NCBI GenBank assembly: GCA_025758045.1
Contig: CP107208.1
Span: 2,356,001-2,420,000, forward strand
Length of the DNA stretch: 64,000 nt
Source of the DNA: Oscillospiraceae bacterium
GTDB taxonomy: Bacteria; Bacillota; Clostridia; Oscillospirales; Ruminococcaceae
Direction: 5' to 3'
The notes beneath the pieces were generated by a model. That model was not told where the DNA came from and searched no databases. It saw nothing but the letters and a program-made list of their open reading frames with translations. Both the position numbers and the translations under genes were made by a program. This document shows positions 18,198 to 27,184 of this stretch, piece after piece (the first letter of the stretch is position 1; each line of letters starts with the position of its first letter).

Positions 18198-18587
18198 TTA
18201 CGGATTCCAAGTGCCGCCCTGGAAGAACGGCGTAACGTAGGCCATGATGAAGCCGAGACCGTTCAGAATCGCCCAGGTGATGGCAATGCGCTTAAGCCAT
18301 GCGCGGGAATCATCCACGGTCTTGCCGTTCTTGGAAAAGTTCATCAGCAGCAGGGCAACGGCGGCGCAGACTACAGCTGTGACGGTGGAGATAGAGATGA
18401 TTTGCGAGTAGACATCCTGCATGATCTCGCTGGCTTTCGTCCAGACGGTTGTGCTGGCTGCGGCGGTGGGAGAATTATCCTTGCCGGTTGCAAAAGCGGG
18501 CATTGCGGTCAGTACACTGCATAGGACAGCGCAAAGGGCTGTCCTTATGCGCTTGTGGTAAAAAGAATACGTGTTTTTCTTGATCAT
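18198..18587 (-). CDS. VirB2/TrbC-like pilin-type membrane protein
   Basis: 129 residues from ATG at 18587, with AGGAGG upstream. A signal peptide ends at AFA. A short Ser/Thr-rich linker and two hydrophobic helices (IISISTVTAVVCAAVALLL and AITWAILNGLGFIMAYV) are joined by a basic loop. This is the size and layout of VirB2/TrbC-type pilins. It is the first gene of module 1 on the minus strand, directly behind the promoter at 18643-18703. Confidence 0.7.
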   Translation of the reverse strand: MIKKNTYSFYHKRIRTALCAVLCSVLTAMPAFATGKDNSPTAAASTTVWTKASEIMQDVYSQIISISTVTAVVCAAVALLLMNFSKNGKTVDDSRAWLKRIAITWAILNGLGFIMAYVTPFFQGGTWNP

Positions 18588-18642
18588 TGAAACCTCCTGT
18601 GTGTAAAAATGCTTTATGAGTTGCCAAAAGTAGACCATTACC

Positions 18643-18703
18643 ATAATAACAAATTGGCTGTGCAGGAAAAAAGGCTTTCGCTCTGCGGATGTATTGCGGA
18701 TGT
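18643..18703 (-). promoter_or_regulatory. virB2-like operon promoter with two perfect ACATCCGCA boxes
   Basis: The minus strand carries ACATCCGCA twice with an 11-bp period (18703-18695 and 18692-18684). Exactly 35 bp after the near box is a -10 TATTAT (18648-18643). This is the same geometry as the virB4 promoter. A degenerate third copy of the box pair is at 30700-30719. Confidence 0.6.
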
Positions 18704-18748
18704 TGTGCAGGTTCAATCAGGGGTAAGGAGATTGGTGATTTTCTCGCA
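18685..18748. repeat. Direct repeat, left copy, flanking the catabolic island
   Basis: 64 bp, 53 of 64 identical (83%) to 30701-30764, ending in an 18-bp exact core ATTGGTGATTTTCTCGCA. On the minus strand it encodes the last residues CEKITNLLTPD and stop of the ArpU-like protein, then the ACATCCGCA boxes. It is therefore a 3'-end fragment of that gene plus the promoter that follows. Confidence 0.8.
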
Positions 18749-19114
18749 ATTTTGTAGCATAGGACAGTGATGCCAGCAACAAAAGATATTCAAACGTAGA
18801 AATGAAAATAGAGCTGTCATGAGACGGCAGCCCTATTTTTATCACAAAACCAGTTCCTGTACAAAATTCCTTGTGCGGTTGATACTTGGAGAGGCAAGAC
18901 AGTAATATAGATATTCCCATATAACGCAAAGCGCCGTTACCGCAGGTGAAGCGGTAACGGCGGGGAAGTGATTGACTATATTGGCAGCGCAGATAACATT
19001 GGGCACCATCATTTCCGGTTTCAACTGATACAAAATGGTATTGGCGCAGACCCGATGGCAGTCTTTTGTGAAATTTCGGCCATAAAGGGAAAACCTATTA
19101 AACGAAAACAAATG
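18749..19114. other. Non-coding junction between conjugation module and catabolic island
   Basis: No gene is supported. It holds two hairpins. The first (18804-18842) is an imperfect stem with A/T runs on both sides, usable as a bidirectional terminator. The second (18932-18943 with 18951-18962) is a perfect 12-bp stem without a T-run. It is the most likely place for the left edge of the inserted island. Confidence 0.5.
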
Positions 19115-19957
19115 TTAAAATTTCACCTGGTTTGCTTTCCGGTACTCTGTTGGCGAGGTTCCTTCTGCATTGCGGAAAGTTTGGGAGAAGTAGCTGGAAG
19201 AAGAAAAGCCCAGAATAGCTGCGATCTGAGAGAGAGAAAGGTCCGTCTCGGCCAGGAGACGCTTTCCTTCTTTTATGCGGCAGTTGATGATATAATTGAT
19301 GGGCGAAACACCGTATTCGCGCTTAAAGGCGTGTACCATATAATATTTGGTGATGCTGACCTTTTCTGCCAGCTGGTCCAGCGTGATATTTTCCTTATAA
19401 TGGTGGTCAATGTAGCGCTTTACCGTTGCACACTGGCGGTTGGCAGGCAGGCGGGAGTGGATCGGCACAGCCGAAACACTGGCGTTGCGCATCAGCTGTA
19501 CAACGATAATATCCATGTAGGCCTGGCAAAGTATCTGGAAACTCGACTCTCGGTTCTGCATTTCCCGCAGGATCTTGCGCATACAGACCAGCACATCGTT
19601 ATCCTCTTTAAAGGTATAAATGCAAAAGCTGCCCTCGGCGGCATCGGAAATCGTAAATTCCAGCCCTTCGATGCCAAGCACAATATATTCCAACGGGTGT
19701 GATTCAAAGCTGACTTCGGTGTGGATGACGTTGGGATTGACCACGACCAGCTGGTGCGCCTGCACGGGGAACAGCTTGTCATTGATCTGAAACTGCCCCT
19801 CGCCATCGACAATATAAAATAGCTCTGCGTAGCTATGGGAATGTGGGATGGAGGGCCAATCGCCGCTGTATTTTGTAGAGGCTATATTGCGCAGCTTCAT
19901 CTTGTCGCGGGGGAGTGCGTCATCCTCCGGGTTGAAAGCATAGTTGATGTGGCTCAT
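19115..19957 (-). CDS. AraC-family transcriptional regulator of the catabolic operon
   Basis: 280 residues. An N-terminal cupin-type sensing domain (SHSYAELFYIVDGEGQF, HQLVVVNPNVIHTE) is followed by a C-terminal double helix-turn-helix (ITLDQLAEKVSITKYYMVHAFK and LSLSQIAAILGFSSSSYFSQTF), a classic AraC layout. It is divergent from the sugar ABC-importer operon with a 305-bp shared control region. It most likely activates that operon when the imported disaccharide or a product is present; the ligand is inferred from the neighbours. ATG at 19957 has GAGG-type purines upstream. Confidence 0.9.
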   Translation of the reverse strand: MSHINYAFNPEDDALPRDKMKLRNIASTKYSGDWPSIPHSHSYAELFYIVDGEGQFQINDKLFPVQAHQLVVVNPNVIHTEVSFESHPLEYIVLGIEGLEFTISDAAEGSFCIYTFKEDNDVLVCMRKILREMQNRESSFQILCQAYMDIIVVQLMRNASVSAVPIHSRLPANRQCATVKRYIDHHYKENITLDQLAEKVSITKYYMVHAFKREYGVSPINYIINCRIKEGKRLLAETDLSLSQIAAILGFSSSSYFSQTFRNAEGTSPTEYRKANQVKF

Positions 19958-20142
19958 GGCGAGGCCTCCGAACTTTTTGATATATTGTCATAATTCTATT
20001 ATATGGCACACGTCCGAAAAATGCAACGAGTTTTTTGGGCGATTTTATCAATATGTTGCTTTGTTTCGAAATACAAACGTGTAAAGTGCACAATTTTCAG
20101 ACGCGAAAGTCGGACGTTGTGCCGAAAAAACGGTGAATAACA

Positions 20143-20167
20143 ATATTGCTAAAATGATGAGCAATAT
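20143..20167. promoter_or_regulatory. Inverted repeat in the araC/importer intergenic region
   Basis: ATATTGCT (20143-20150) and AGCAATAT (20160-20167) form a perfect 8-bp inverted repeat with a 9-bp spacer, between the divergent regulator and importer genes (19958-20262). It is a plausible operator, or overlaps the importer promoter (TATAAT at 20164-20169). The rest of the region holds a leader of ~90 bp and the importer ribosome site AGGAGG. Confidence 0.45.
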
Positions 20168-20262
20168 AATAATTGATAAATGATGTGAAAAGCACTACAC
20201 TTAAGTCACCGCGAAAGGGATGAAATCCCGACATAGAAATTACACTTAGGAGGAAAATACAA

Positions 20263-21555
20263 ATGAAGAAAATCGTTGCACTTTTGATGGCTTCTGCTAT
20301 GGCAGCATCTCTGGCTGCTTGTGGTGGCAGCGCTCAAAGTTCGGAAGCTACCTCTACTGCTCCGGCTGAATCCACGGCTGCCGAGTCTACGGCTACTGAT
20401 GGCAAGAAGTATGAGGGCGTTGAGTTGACCATGTGGTCTATGTGGTCTGCCGGTGAGGTTCAGGCAAATGCAATTCAGGCCGCCGCTGACGCTTTCGAGG
20501 CTGAAACTGGCGCACACGTCAACATCGAGTGGAAAGGCCGCGATGTCAACACCCTGATTTCTGCCGCGCTGGAATCTGGCGAAAAACTGGACATCTTCGA
20601 GGATGATTACAACCGTATCGGCCACGCTTACGCTCCCTACACCTACGACCTGACCGAGATGGCAGACGCTGTCGGTTATGATGACTTCAGCTACGCTTGC
20701 TTTAACGATCAGTCCAAAGAATGGGCTGGCTACCTGAACTCCATCGTAGAGCAGCCCCAGATTGGCGGTATCTTCTACAACAAGGACGCTTTCGATGCCT
20801 GTGGCATTACCGACACCCCCAAGACTTGGGATGAGTTCCTGACTGTCTGCCAGACCCTGAAAGACAACGGCTATGAGCCGCTGGCGCTGGACGGTGCTTA
20901 CGCAAACTTCAACTTCTACAACCATCTGGTTCGTCATCTGGGTGAGGACGCCATTGCTGAACTGGGCAAGAACGGCGGCTGGGCTGATAATGAAGCTGCT
21001 GTGGCGGCTGCGCAGGAAATCATTGATTTCGTGAACGCTGGTTATCTGGCCGAAGGCGCACCTGATGCCTACCCCGCCAGCCAGACCAAGGTTGGCCTTG
21101 GCACGGCTGCTATGGTTGTTTGCGCAAACTATGTCACTTCTGAGGTTGACGCTGCGGTTGGCGAGCCTGTAAACTGGGGCTTCTTCAACTATCCCGAAGT
21201 CGAGGGCAATGTTGATGCTTCTGCTTACGCCGGTGCAAACTCTCTGGCCATCTCCTCTAACTGCGAGAACCCGCAGGCTGCATTTGACTTCATTATGACC
21301 ATCGTTACCGGCACTTGCGGTCAGGAACTGGTTGACAACGGCGGCCAGATTCCCGCTGACACCCGCCTGAAAGAGTCTGTCCTGGCCGGTTCTGTTGAGA
21401 CGCTGAAGAACACCACCACCCCGATGAGCTGGTGCGGTTCTCTGAACACGCTGGACGGCTGGTCCTCCATCAAGAGTTCCATGATTGAGCTGTTCGAAGG
21501 CAAGTACGCAACCGGCGCTGACTACTGCGCTTACTTGGATACCCTGTGCGGCTAA
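20263..21555 (+). CDS. Sugar ABC importer, solute-binding lipoprotein
   Basis: 430 residues, extracytoplasmic. A lipoprotein signal with lipobox LAACG (Cys20) is followed by a Ser/Thr/Ala-rich tether and a family-1 type binding fold. By gene context the ligand is likely a galacto-N-biose or lacto-N-biose type disaccharide, possibly sulfated. That is inference from the phosphorylase and sulfatase downstream. It is the first gene of the operon, with AGGAGG before ATG. A partial terminator directly downstream would give it higher expression than the permeases, normal for binding proteins. Confidence 0.9.
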   Translation: MKKIVALLMASAMAASLAACGGSAQSSEATSTAPAESTAAESTATDGKKYEGVELTMWSMWSAGEVQANAIQAAADAFEAETGAHVNIEWKGRDVNTLISAALESGEKLDIFEDDYNRIGHAYAPYTYDLTEMADAVGYDDFSYACFNDQSKEWAGYLNSIVEQPQIGGIFYNKDAFDACGITDTPKTWDEFLTVCQTLKDNGYEPLALDGAYANFNFYNHLVRHLGEDAIAELGKNGGWADNEAAVAAAQEIIDFVNAGYLAEGAPDAYPASQTKVGLGTAAMVVCANYVTSEVDAAVGEPVNWGFFNYPEVEGNVDASAYAGANSLAISSNCENPQAAFDFIMTIVTGTCGQELVDNGGQIPADTRLKESVLAGSVETLKNTTTPMSWCGSLNTLDGWSSIKSSMIELFEGKYATGADYCAYLDTLCG

Positions 21556-21632
21556 TCCTATAATAAATCACGGTACGCCGTCAAGCGGTGCGGCTGTAAT
21601 GGATTTATTCAGGATTCCCTCAATCTGAACAG

Positions 21633-21665
21633 AGGCGGCACCTGAATGGGGGCCGCCTTTGCTTA
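21633..21665 (+). terminator. Partial terminator between binding protein and permeases
   Basis: AGGCGGC (21633-21639) pairs with GCCGCCT (21652-21658), followed by a weak T-rich stretch. Read-through is expected, because the permeases have no obvious promoter of their own. Confidence 0.65.
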
Positions 21666-21694
21666 TGACATTTCATTTTTGAGGTATTACCAGT

Positions 21695-22588
21695 ATGAAA
21701 AAGAACAAGACAATGATTTTCCTATTCATTCTGCCCACCGTTCTTTGCCTGTTGTTCATGTATGTCTATCCGGTCGTTCGGACAGTTATCATGAGTTTCT
21801 TTAAGGTAGAGAGCCTTACGGCATCTACAAGCACATGGAGCTTCTATGGGCTGCAAAACTATTTCAAAATCCTGCGCAATGCCGGTTTTATCAGTTCCAT
21901 AAAAAACATGGTGATGATTTGGCTGGTAGGCGGCATCATTACCATGTGCCTGTCCATGTTGATGGCCGTGATTTTGACCAGTGGCATCCGCGGCGCAAAA
22001 TTCTTCAAGGCCGCCATTTATATGCCCAATATCATCAGCGCCGTGGCACTGGCCACCATGTGGATTCAGTATGTGTTCAACTATGATTATGGTCTGCTGA
22101 ACCAGATCGTCAAAGCATTCGGCGGCGAGAATGTCCGCTGGCTGGGTACGGACCTGATTTTCTGGGCTATGATGATTGCTTTCATTTTTGGCAGTGTTGG
22201 TTACTATATGCTGATTTTCATCAGCGGCATCGAAGGTATCCCGCAGGATTTGTACGAAGCTGCCACTATCGACGGCGCGAATATCTTTGACCGCTTCTTC
22301 CAGATTACGCTGCCCCTGCTGAAAGGCGTCATCCGTACCTGCGTTACTTTCTGGAGCATCAATGCTACCACATTCTTCCTGTGGACGAAGATGTTCTCCC
22401 CCATTAACACGGAAACGGCCACCATTGTGCCCGTTGTGTACCTGTACGATACGGTGTTTGGCGGCAAGGGCGTTGTCGAGCGCGATGCTGGTGCAGGCGC
22501 AGCGATTGGCGTTGTGCTGACTTTGATTATCATTGTTGTGTACGTTATCACCAACCTGATCTTGAAAGACTCGGATCTGGAGTATTAA
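21695..22588 (+). CDS. Sugar ABC importer permease (MalF/UgpA type)
   Basis: 297 residues with six membrane helices. The cytoplasmic EAA loop is visible as YEAATIDGANIFDRFFQITLP (around residues 188-208), where the ATPase docks. It pairs with the next gene to form the membrane channel. No ATPase gene is present in the operon, so a shared MsmX-type ATPase elsewhere must energise it; this is common for CUT1 importers in Firmicutes. Confidence 0.92.
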   Translation: MKKNKTMIFLFILPTVLCLLFMYVYPVVRTVIMSFFKVESLTASTSTWSFYGLQNYFKILRNAGFISSIKNMVMIWLVGGIITMCLSMLMAVILTSGIRGAKFFKAAIYMPNIISAVALATMWIQYVFNYDYGLLNQIVKAFGGENVRWLGTDLIFWAMMIAFIFGSVGYYMLIFISGIEGIPQDLYEAATIDGANIFDRFFQITLPLLKGVIRTCVTFWSINATTFFLWTKMFSPINTETATIVPVVYLYDTVFGGKGVVERDAGAGAAIGVVLTLIIIVVYVITNLILKDSDLEY

Positions 22589-22603
22589 GGTAGGAGAGCA
22601 GTT

Positions 22604-23461
22604 ATGGGAAAATATCACGATAGAATCAACTGGAAGAAAGAGCTTCAGCTTCTGCCCGGTTATATCATTGTTTGCGCGTGGGTCGCGCTTACGGCTGCCA
22701 TCCTGTTCTGGATTGTCTGCGCCAGCCTTTCCTCAACAAAGGAAATTCTGACGGGCCGTGTTATGGACTTTTCCAATGGCCTGAAGTGGGATAACTACGT
22801 CACAGCTTGGAACACCCAAAATGTATCGCTGTATTTCTTCAACAGCTTGGTTTATGCTATTGTTTCCTGTGTGGGCGTATTGCTTATTTCCGCGCCCGGT
22901 GCTTATGTGCTTTCTCGCTGGAAGTTTGTCGGCGGTAAGGCCATCCGTATCGGCTTGGTCATTGCCATGAGTGTTCCCACCATTATGATCATCATGCCTC
23001 TCTACTCTTTGGCTGTGCAGTGGGGCATCAAGGGGCGCGTGCTGTTGGTTGTGCTGTACATTATGCTGCGCGTACCGTATACCACGATTTACCTACTGGA
23101 TTTCTTCTCCTCACTGTCCCGGTCTTATGAGGAGGCGGCCTACATTGACGGATGCAGCCATTCTCGGACGTTCTGGCAGATTATGCTGCCGCTGGTTCAG
23201 CCCGCCATTATTACGGTTACGATTTTCAACTTCATGTCTGTGTGGAACGAGTTCTTCATGGCGTTGATTTTCACTACCAGCGATTCTATGACCCCTGTTG
23301 GTGTCGGTTTGTTGCAGATTGTCAACGCAATGAAATATTCCGGCCAGTACGGTGCTATGTTTGCCGCAGTTATCATTGTGTTCATGCCTACTTTCCTGCT
23401 GTATCTTTTCCTGTCTGAAAAGATTATTGTCGGTGCTACCAGTGGCGGCGTTAAGGGCTGA
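22604..23461 (+). CDS. Sugar ABC importer permease (MalG/UgpE type)
   Basis: 285 residues with six membrane helices. The EAA loop reads YEEAAYIDGCSHSRTFWQIML, near residues 180-200. It starts 15 bp after the previous permease with a GGAGAG ribosome site. As second channel subunit it completes the CUT1 transmembrane pair. The GH112 enzyme follows after 48 bp, which ties transport to phosphorolysis of the imported disaccharide. Confidence 0.92.
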   Translation: MGKYHDRINWKKELQLLPGYIIVCAWVALTAAILFWIVCASLSSTKEILTGRVMDFSNGLKWDNYVTAWNTQNVSLYFFNSLVYAIVSCVGVLLISAPGAYVLSRWKFVGGKAIRIGLVIAMSVPTIMIIMPLYSLAVQWGIKGRVLLVVLYIMLRVPYTTIYLLDFFSSLSRSYEEAAYIDGCSHSRTFWQIMLPLVQPAIITVTIFNFMSVWNEFFMALIFTTSDSMTPVGVGLLQIVNAMKYSGQYGAMFAAVIIVFMPTFLLYLFLSEKIIVGATSGGVKG

Positions 23462-23509
23462 TTTGACTTTCCTCCATTCAAAATATTACGTTTCAAGGAG
23501 AATCCTTAT

Positions 23510-25681
23510 ATGAATGATGTAAGAAAAATGGGCCGCGTGACGATTCCCACTGATACGGACGCAGTGTCTGAAACCCTCGACCTGTTGAAGCGCTGGGGCG
23601 CGGATGCCATCCGCGACTGCGATGGCACTGAGTTCCCGCAGGAGCTAAAGGACACCGGCGCAAAGATTTACGCCACCTATTACACTACCCGTAAGGACAA
23701 CGCATGGGCAAAGGCCAACCCCGACGAAACCCAGCAGTGCTACATTATGACGCCGTTCTACACCGCTGAAGGCGGTGCGCTGACCATCCCCCTGATGACG
23801 GGCATCAGCCGTGAACTGATGAAAGTCAACGACCATGACGATATTGCCCGCTGGTGGGAGGTCATGGACCGCACGACGGGCGAGCCTGTCCCCACCGCCG
23901 ACTGGCACTATGATGCCGCCCGCGAAAGCGTTGTCATCGACCCCCCCGCCGCCTACCACGAGTACACGGTCAGCTTTTTGGCGTACCTGATCTGGGACCC
24001 TGTTCATATGTACAACTCCGTCATCAATGACTGGAAGGATGTCGAACACCAGATCCCGTTCGATGTGCGCCAGCCCAAGACCCACGCCTACACCCTGCGC
24101 CGTCTGCGCGAGTATCTGGAAAGCCACCCCTATGTCAACGTTGTGCGCTTTACGACCTTCTTCCACCTGTTCACGCTGGTGTTTGACGAGCTGCGCCGCG
24201 AGAAGTACGTGGACTGGTACGGCTATTCGGCTTCTGTCTGCCCCTATATTTTGGAACAGTTTGAGAAGGAAGTCGGCTACAAGTTCCGCCCGGAGTTCAT
24301 CATCGACCAGGGCTACTACAACAACCAGTACCGTGTGCCGAGCAAGGAATATAAGGATTTCCAGGCATTCCAGCGCCGCGAGGTCGCCGGGCTGATGAAG
24401 GAAATGACCGACATCGTCCACGCCTACGGCAAGGAAGCCATGATGTTCCTGGGTGACCACTGGATCGGCTGTGAGCCGTTTATGCCGGAATTTCAGCAGT
24501 CCGGCGTGGATGCCATTGTCGGCAGTGTCGGCAACGGCAGCACCCTGCGCCTGATTTCCGACATTCCCGGCGTCAAGTACACCGAGGGTCGCTTCCTGCC
24601 CTACTTCTTCCCCGATACCTTCCACGAGGGCGGCGACCCTGTGCGCGAAGCCAAGGAAAACTGGGTCACCGCACGCCGCGCCATCCTGCGCAAGCCCATT
24701 GACCGCATCGGCTACGGCGGCTATCTGAAACTTGCCTGCGAGTTCCCGGAGTTCCTCGACTATGTCGAGAGCGTCTGCAACGAGTTCCGCGAACTGTACG
24801 AGAACATCAAGGGCACCACGCCCTACTGCGTCAAGACTGTGGCTGTGCTGAACAGCTGGGGGCAGCAACGCGCGTGGGGCTGCCACATGGTCCACCATGC
24901 GCTGTACCAGAAGCAGAATTACAGCTATGCGGGCGTGATCGAAGCGTTGTCCGGCGCACCGTTTGATGTGAGGTTTATCAGCTTTGACGATATCAAAGCC
25001 GACCCGAAGGTGCTGGACGGCATCGACGTCCTCATCAACGTCGGCGACGGCGACACCGCCCACACCGGCGGCAAGGTCTGGGAGGACCCGGATGTTTCCT
25101 CCGCCGTCAAGGGCTTTGTCCATCGCGGCGGCGGTCTGATCGGTGTCGGCGAACCCGGCGGTCACCAGTATCAGGGGCGCTATTTGCAGCTGTCCGCACC
25201 GCTCGGCGTGGAGAAAGAAACCGGCTTCACGCTTAACTACGACAAGTACAACTGGGACGAGCACCGTGACCACTTTATTCTGACCGACTGCCCCGACCAT
25301 GACGTGGACTTCGGCGAGGGGAAGAAGAGCATCTTTGCGCTGGAAGGCACCGAGATTCTGATTCAGCGCGACAAGGAAGTGCAGATGGCCGCGCACGAGT
25401 ATGGCAAGGGCCGCGGCGTGTACATCAGCGGCCTGCCCTACAGCTTTGTGAACAACCGCGTGCTGTACCGCGCTATTCTGTGGGCTGCCCACGATGAGGC
25501 CGACCTGCACAAGTGGTTCAGCACGAACTACAATGTCGAAGTACATGCCTACGTCAAGAACGGCAAGTATTGCGTGGTAAACAACACCTACGAGCCGCAG
25601 GATACCACCGTTTATACCGGCGATGGCAGCAGCTTCGACCTGCACATGGACGCGAACGAGATCAAGTGGTATAATCTGTAA
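23510..25681 (+). CDS. lnpA: GH112 1,3-beta-galactosyl-N-acetylhexosamine phosphorylase
   Basis: Cytoplasmic enzyme that splits galacto-N-biose or lacto-N-biose with phosphate to galactose 1-phosphate and GalNAc or GlcNAc. The 723-residue length and the sequence MGRVTIPTDTD at the N-terminus match the family. FLGDHWIGCEPF carries the expected catalytic acid (Asp316 here, by position). A TIM-barrel core is followed by a Rossmann-like segment (DDIKADPKVLDGIDVLINVGDGD) and a C-terminal beta domain. No signal peptide, as expected. In bifidobacteria the gene sits with an importer and the kinase nahK; both are present here, but the uridylyltransferase and epimerase genes of that operon are missing. 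Preference between the two substrates cannot be read from sequence by eye. Confidence 0.92.
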   Translation: MNDVRKMGRVTIPTDTDAVSETLDLLKRWGADAIRDCDGTEFPQELKDTGAKIYATYYTTRKDNAWAKANPDETQQCYIMTPFYTAEGGALTIPLMTGISRELMKVNDHDDIARWWEVMDRTTGEPVPTADWHYDAARESVVIDPPAAYHEYTVSFLAYLIWDPVHMYNSVINDWKDVEHQIPFDVRQPKTHAYTLRRLREYLESHPYVNVVRFTTFFHLFTLVFDELRREKYVDWYGYSASVCPYILEQFEKEVGYKFRPEFIIDQGYYNNQYRVPSKEYKDFQAFQRREVAGLMKEMTDIVHAYGKEAMMFLGDHWIGCEPFMPEFQQSGVDAIVGSVGNGSTLRLISDIPGVKYTEGRFLPYFFPDTFHEGGDPVREAKENWVTARRAILRKPIDRIGYGGYLKLACEFPEFLDYVESVCNEFRELYENIKGTTPYCVKTVAVLNSWGQQRAWGCHMVHHALYQKQNYSYAGVIEALSGAPFDVRFISFDDIKADPKVLDGIDVLINVGDGDTAHTGGKVWEDPDVSSAVKGFVHRGGGLIGVGEPGGHQYQGRYLQLSAPLGVEKETGFTLNYDKYNWDEHRDHFILTDCPDHDVDFGEGKKSIFALEGTEILIQRDKEVQMAAHEYGKGRGVYISGLPYSFVNNRVLYRAILWAAHDEADLHKWFSTNYNVEVHAYVKNGKYCVVNNTYEPQDTTVYTGDGSSFDLHMDANEIKWYNL

Positions 25682-25688
25682 AACAGAC

Positions 25689-25720
25689 AAAGGCGTGCCG
25701 TGTTTGTGCGGCACGCCTTT
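25689..25720 (+). terminator. Strong intergenic hairpin after lnpA
   Basis: A perfect 12-bp stem (25689-25700 with 25709-25720) with an 8-nt loop, in the 69-bp gap before the sulfatase gene. It lacks a T-run, so it may protect the upstream mRNA or attenuate rather than end transcription. Confidence 0.55.
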
Positions 25721-25750
25721 ACCTGCAAAAACAATGATAAGGGGTTTATT

Positions 25751-27184
25751 ATGGATAAACGTCCCAATATTATCCTGCTTATGGCAGACCAGATGCGCGG
25801 CGACTGCCTGGGTATTGCCGGGCATCCGGATGTGAAAACGCCGTTTTTGGATGCCCTGGCCGCCGAGGGTGTGCGCTATGAAAACGCCTATTCCGCCTGC
25901 CCGACCTGCGTTCCCGCCCGCGCCACGCTGTATACCGGCATGTCCCAGGAGCACACGGGCCGCGTTGGCTACGAAGATTTGATCCCGTGGGAGTACCCCC
26001 ACACGCTGGCTGGGGAACTGAGCAAGGCGGGCTACTATACCCAGTGCGTCGGTAAAATGCACGTCCACCCGCTGCGCAACAACCTGGGCTTTAACGATGT
26101 GCGACTGCATGACGGCTATCTCCATGCCTACCGCCGCCCCACCACGCCCAGTTATGAAGACCAGCGCGTGGCCGATGATTATTATTGGTGGCTCAAACAG
26201 CAGCTTGGCGTGGATGCAGACCCCGTAGATACTGGCTTGGACTGCAACAGTTGGGTGGTCCGTCCGTGGATTTACGAAGAAAAGTACCATCCCACCAACT
26301 GGGTCGCCAGCGAGTGCAGGGATTTTCTGCGCCGCCGTGACCGTTCTAAACCGTTCTTCTTGATGGCCAGCTTCGTGCGGCCGCACCCGCCGCTGGATGC
26401 CCCGGAATACTACCTGAATTTGTACAAAGATAAGCCGCTGGCCGAGCCTTGGCGCGGCGACTGGAACGACTGCGTCCGCTGGGAGCGCGACGGCCACAGC
26501 TACCATGCCCAGACGGCACCCTCGGATGAGAGCTACATCCAGCAGCTGCGGGCGGGCTACTATGCGGCGATTACCCACATGGATCACCAAATCGGGCGCT
26601 TAGTCTCCGCGTTGGTGGAGGAACAGATTATGGACAATACGATTATTCTGTTTGTCTCCGACCACGGCGAGATGCTGGGTGACCACCTGATGTTCCAAAA
26701 AGCCAAGCCGTTTCAGGGCAGCATCCATGTGCCGCTGTTTATCTCCGGGCCGGAGCGTTATGTCGGCAAGCACGGCACGGTCCGCACCGATTTGGCCGAG
26801 CTGCGGGATGTTATGCCCACGCTGCTGGAACTGGCGGGCACACCGATCCCCGAAACCGTGGACGGCACGAGCCTGCTGCACCCTGTTGAGCGTGAATATC
26901 TGCACGGCGAGCATACGCTTGGCGAGGATTCCATGCATTTCATCCTGACAAAAGAGGATAAATACATCTGGTACTCCCAGACCGGGCGGGAGCTGTACTT
27001 TGATTTGCGCAACGACCCGCACGAGAACAAGAATGTGCTGGACGAACACCCAGCGCGCGTAGCCGAGCTGCGCGAACTTCTCATCAACGCACTGAAAAAC
27101 CGCGAAGAGGGCTACACCGACGGCCACAGCCTGCTTGTGGGCAAAACACCCGTGACCGTATTGCAGCATACCGAGGTGCTATGA
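25751..27184 (+). CDS. Type I (S1) sulfatase, predicted cytoplasmic
   Basis: 477 residues. The signature CVPARATLYTG starts at Cys53, the residue converted to formylglycine. The N-terminal metal site RPNIILLMADQMRGD and the later VSDHGEMLGDH supply Asp and His ligands. No signal peptide or lipobox: the protein begins MDKRPNI directly in the first strand, so it should act inside the cell. Its stop overlaps the maturase start (ATGA). Location after GH112 suggests it removes sulfate from imported Gal/GlcNAc/GalNAc-containing disaccharides; substrate and position of the sulfate are inference. ATG at 25751 was chosen because GGGG/TTT spacing fits; longer in-frame starts run into the upstream hairpin. 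Confidence 0.9.
   Translation: MDKRPNIILLMADQMRGDCLGIAGHPDVKTPFLDALAAEGVRYENAYSACPTCVPARATLYTGMSQEHTGRVGYEDLIPWEYPHTLAGELSKAGYYTQCVGKMHVHPLRNNLGFNDVRLHDGYLHAYRRPTTPSYEDQRVADDYYWWLKQQLGVDADPVDTGLDCNSWVVRPWIYEEKYHPTNWVASECRDFLRRRDRSKPFFLMASFVRPHPPLDAPEYYLNLYKDKPLAEPWRGDWNDCVRWERDGHSYHAQTAPSDESYIQQLRAGYYAAITHMDHQIGRLVSALVEEQIMDNTIILFVSDHGEMLGDHLMFQKAKPFQGSIHVPLFISGPERYVGKHGTVRTDLAELRDVMPTLLELAGTPIPETVDGTSLLHPVEREYLHGEHTLGEDSMHFILTKEDKYIWYSQTGRELYFDLRNDPHENKNVLDEHPARVAELRELLINALKNREEGYTDGHSLLVGKTPVTVLQHTEVL

Noticed and set aside
18717..18929. 70-codon minus-strand frame at the left repeat
   Set aside because: The meaningful frame there is the ArpU-like C-terminal fragment (CEKITNLLTPD, stop at 18713); this frame is a neighbour without ribosome site.
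23645..26590. A 981-codon open frame on the minus strand across the phosphorylase and sulfatase genes
   Set aside because: Low-stop antisense shadow of GC-rich codons. The plus strand has clear enzyme families; the antisense product shows no motif or ribosome site.
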